From: Chlorophyllum brunneum | Taxonomy: Eukaryota; Basidiomycota; Agaricomycetes; Agaricales; Agaricaceae | Length of the DNA stretch: 64,000 nt | Direction: 5' to 3' | Assembly (NCBI GenBank): GCA_963576785.1 | Contig: OY756148.1 | Span: 2,046,001 to 2,110,000, forward strand | Shown here: piece after piece, positions 60,855 to 64,000 of the stretch | How the letters are laid out: each line of letters starts with the position of its first letter | Numbering within the stretch: the first letter of the stretch is position 1 | The notes under the pieces: generated by a model | What the model saw: only the letters and a program-made list of their open reading frames with translations | Database searches by the model: none | Told to the model about the DNA's origin: nothing | Program-made: the position numbers and the translations under genes

Positions 60855-61004
60855 ACAGATATGTGACTATGTGAGGATTGTAGTGGTGTGAATGGAAATG
60901 TTGAGGAAACAACCATAACGAGTTGTTTGCTGGGGACAGCAGTAAATGCAGTGGGAGAGAACGTAGGGTCTACTCACCGAGATAATAAGCTTCTATCTGA
61001 TACC

Positions 61005-61470
61005 TGTAGAAAGGTAATTCGGATAGACAGATATTATTGATAAATCGGTTAACGTCAGAGGAGTAGAGGTCAAAGTTGATTAAATTGATTGAGGTGTTAT
61101 ATTCAAAGAGATAGGCAATGATGAAGAAGTTGTTTGATTGAACAAGATGCAGAACTTAGGTCTGCTACATGGGGTTTATATACATATTGTAACATAGACG
61201 AGTCATACTACATAAAATACTAGCATTGCATGGATTGTTCCTTATGACTCCCTTTAACTACGGTGTAGTGCCTGCGGAGTACTGCAGAACGTAGTATCTA
61301 GTCATTGGTACTATGTAGAATAATCTATCAAGTACTTATGACTCTCATTGTATGCAGAGCAACTCATAGGAAGTTACTACGGAATGAAGTTACTGGAAAG
61401 TAATGGATCAGTCTATTATTATCATAATGACTTCATAGTCTATTTCTAGAATATGTCCGAAACTTCAACA
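61005..61470 (-). mobile_element. Copia LTR, 466 bp
   Basis: Lies just beyond the RNase H end of the copia coding region. It begins TGTTGAAGTTTCGG (minus strand) after a purine-rich tract AGCAAGGAGGAG at 61471-61482, and ends TTTCTACA, giving TG...CA ends. Right after it, GGTATCAGA resembles a primer-binding site, which would not be expected after a 3' LTR; see findings. Confidence 0.6.
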
Positions 61471-61504
61471 CTCCTCCTTGCTCTGTATTGATATAGAGTT
61501 TTAA

Positions 61505-64000
61505 TCACTCAAACGTCAAGCCAAGGCGAGGTCGGAATAGATTGAATTTAATTTTGTCTAAATTCTTTGTGAGAATATCGGCAGGATTTTCAGTGCCTTT
61601 CACAGAGAATATTTCAATCTTTCCATCTTCTACCAAATCACGGATGTAATGGTATTTGACGTCGACGTGTTTTGATCGTTTTTCTGTTACTGGATTCTTG
61701 GCCCAAAATATTGAACCCTCATTATCACCGAAGAGATAAGGGGCTAATGATTGGATACCAATTTCTTCCAACAAATTGACAGTCCAAACAAGTTGTCGAC
61801 TGCAATCTGACAAAGCCATATACTCAGCTTCAGTGGAAGATAATACAACAGTTTTCTGTTTCCTACTTAACCAAGCGATAGCTCCGCTGGCTAATAAACA
61901 GAAATATCCAGTTACAGACTTACGACTAATTGGATCACCAGCCCAATCAGAGTCGGAAAAGGCATTCAGGCCTTGCATAGAACTTCCATTATAGGTAATT
62001 CTATATTTGCGAGTAGCATTAAGATACTTTAGCAAATGTAGGCCTGTATTATAATGCGCTTTAGTGGGATTGGTCATATGTTATGATAATTTGACAGTGG
62101 CAAAAGCTATGTCGGGCCAACTGCCTATCATCAGATACATAACTGATCCTACTAACTGTTGATACCTCTTTATGAAGTCAGGTGTCGCTTTTCCTGTATT
62201 GGATTCGAAGATAAATCCATTTGGTAATGGGATTTCTTCTTTTCCAATTACATTAAATCGATCAAGTACTTTTCCTAGATAATCCATTTGGTCTAGGGTG
62301 ATTGATTGGTTTATAGGATTTCGCGAAATTTTCATGCCAAGAAACTCTTTGGTTGGACCAAGGTCTCGGCATTCCCATTTCTTCATAAAGAGTGCTCGCT
62401 TCTCATGTAGAAGTCTAGAGCCTCTAATTCCGATGAACATTGAGTCATCTACATAGACCAGAGCTATAATAAGCTCTTTGGTTTCAGGGTCGTAGTAATA
62501 ATAGACTCCAGCATCTAGTTTGGATCGGACAAATCCTAGGTCAGTCATTGACTTAGTCAATTCCTTCCACTATTGTCGTCCAGATTGCTTTAATCCATAA
62601 ATGGCTTGGTTTAATTTCCAAACCAAATTACCACGACCTGTATTGAAACCTTCTGGAAGTTCCATATAGAGTTCTTCATCCAGTTTTCTGTAGAGATAAG
62701 CAGTTTTAACATCTAAACTGAGCATCTCCCAATCGTTGAGGGCAGCGACTGCAAATATGAGTCGTGCTGTCTCATAACGGACTACTGGTGAAAATAATTC
62801 ATCGTAATTGATTCCCTCTATCTGAGAGAATCCTTTTGCTACTAGTCGAGCACGGTATCGACCATCTGATTTGGGTGTAAAGACCCATCTATTTTTGACA
62901 GCTTTTCTTCCAGGCGGAAGTTTAGCTAAGTCATAAACATGTCTTTCTTTGAGTGAATTTAACTCTTCTAAGCACGCTTTCCACCATTTAGATTTCTCTT
63001 CTGATGGTAGTCGATTTAGATCCTTAAAAGAAATAGGAACTAATGGTGATTCGACTTTTTGAGCGCACAGATAATTGATCATCCCTACTCCTCCTTCTCT
63101 GCATAAGTCTTCTAATGTAGAAGCTTCATGCTGAGAACGTCTATCGATTATTCCAGGTTTGGGAGCCTCTGATCGAATTTGTCTAACAAGTCTACTTGTA
63201 GAACTTGTTAATTTCGACTTAGAAGGTTGGAACATCTCATAGTCCTGGAGTATTTTGGTCGGATACTTTGTAGAACCATAGAAGTTTCCTGGACGTTCAG
63301 GTACTTTTCTGGTTCTTTGCGGTCTCTGAGGTATTTCAGGAACCGGTATTTGATCCGAGTGACCTCATGGTACAGAAGGACCAGCATTCCGATCATCTTT
63401 GACAGGGGTATAGGGTATGAATGGTTGTACATCTGGATCATCTCTTTGAGAAGGCGGATGGTTTGGACCTTCAGGGTGATTAGATGGATCAGCATAAGAT
63501 AATCCATCACTGTCATCGTCTTCTGGTGTTTGTGCTTCTCTTGGTGGAAAGAGAATGTTTTGCACAATACTATCCCACTCCTCCTGAACATTAGTATCGA
63601 TATTCGGTACTTTTCCCTTTCCTTTATTCTTTTTAGGTTCAGGGAAAGGAGTTGGAATCCGTCTATGTACAGATCTATAATTCCTATCTTCCGGAGAACT
63701 TCCGGTAGAAGTTTGGGGAATAGGGCTTGGTGGTTTATCAATAGGTAAACCAGTAGTTGGATCTGGAGCATGGAAGACAATAACTTCCAAAGGTGTACTT
63801 CGAGAAGTAGAAGATGATGGTTGGTTCATCTGTTCTTCTCGCTTCTTCCCAACACATTTAGGGAAGTGTTCTTCGCTGAATACGGCTGTTGGAGATGTAT
63901 AGATTACATTCCCATTTAGGTGCCTCATGAAATGATAATTTTTCCTGTCTGATGTCCAACCAAGGAAAATCATGAGTTCTGACTTCACTGTCAATTTATT
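61505..64000 (-). mobile_element. Ty1/copia retrotransposon pol region, decayed and partial
   Basis: Read right to left: the C-terminal part of integrase (IFLGWTSDRKNYHF), a Pro/Ser-rich linker, reverse transcriptase (NRWVFTPKSDGRYRARLVAKG, LDVKTAYLY, catalytic YVDD in ALVYVDDSMFIG), and RNase H (DSDWAGDPISRKSVTGY, SSTEAEYMAL, then NPADILTK near the end). All open segments are in one frame but are broken by TGA at 63365-63367, TAG at 62570-62572 and TAA at 62081-62083, so it is not autonomous now. The upstream gag, protease and the rest of integrase lie beyond the window end. Confidence 0.92.

Noticed and set aside
1..64000. CRISPR arrays, bacterial operons, ribosome binding sites
   Set aside because: The window is eukaryotic; no regularly spaced repeats of that type are present.

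Overview
The window looks like a chromosome segment of a filamentous basidiomycete, most likely an Agaricomycete. The evidence is many 45-75 nt GT-AG introns, a four-exon NACHT NTPase family of the mushroom type, a laccase, an alcohol-oxidase-type GMC flavoenzyme, fungal Ty1/copia and solo-LTR sequences, and a tRNA-Lys(CTT) with an intron right after position 37. The species cannot be named from the sequence alone. All coding models were read by hand by checking splice sites, phase and paralogue agreement.

The backbone is a dispersed family of NLR-like NACHT genes. I find six recognisable copies and one relic. They are A (3-2307, minus), relic G (10923-11345), B (12479-14781), C (15379-17668), D (37812-40081), E (44232-46532) and F (57771-60854, minus). 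A, C and E read as intact 713-714 residue proteins. B is interrupted by one TGG-to-TAG stop. D and F are multiply broken, and F also carries a solo LTR in its first exon. Every copy shares the same layout: a tiny first exon with a conserved Gly-Ala-Gln-Asn motif, a NACHT exon, and two C-terminal exons with a conserved domain I cannot assign. No WD40, ankyrin or TPR repeats are visible. The first exon is easily missed by gene finders.

Region by region. 2.6-3.0 kb is a foldback element. 3.2-10.0 kb is a housekeeping block: a mucin-like single-pass membrane protein, a PAAF1/Rpn14-type proteasome chaperone divergent from a MAP kinase kinase, and a glutathione S-transferase. 10.9-17.7 kb holds NACHT G, B and C. 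18.0-20.7 kb is an 18-exon GMC alcohol oxidase. 21.5-24.2 kb is an HNH-nuclease-like pseudogene split by two different solo LTRs. 24.9-26.4 kb is a disordered orphan protein. 27-29.8 kb is a tandem duplication carrying two small secreted cysteine-rich proteins, with a dead GMC fragment between them. 32.1-34.4 kb is a complete laccase. 36.2-40.1 kb is a second HNH-like locus divergent from NACHT D. 40.8 kb is the tRNA-Lys. 41.3-48.2 kb holds a secreted beta-trefoil protein and a segmental duplication on both sides of NACHT E. 47.2-57.5 kb holds two very large low-complexity proteins. 57.8-60.9 kb is NACHT F, and 61-64 kb is a decayed copia retrotransposon that runs out of the window.

No operon-like organisation exists. 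The likely themes are signalling and housekeeping (kinase, proteasome chaperone), extracellular oxidation (laccase, alcohol oxidase, GST) and non-self recognition (NACHT family), with birth, death and transposon damage concentrated in the NACHT and HNH-like loci.
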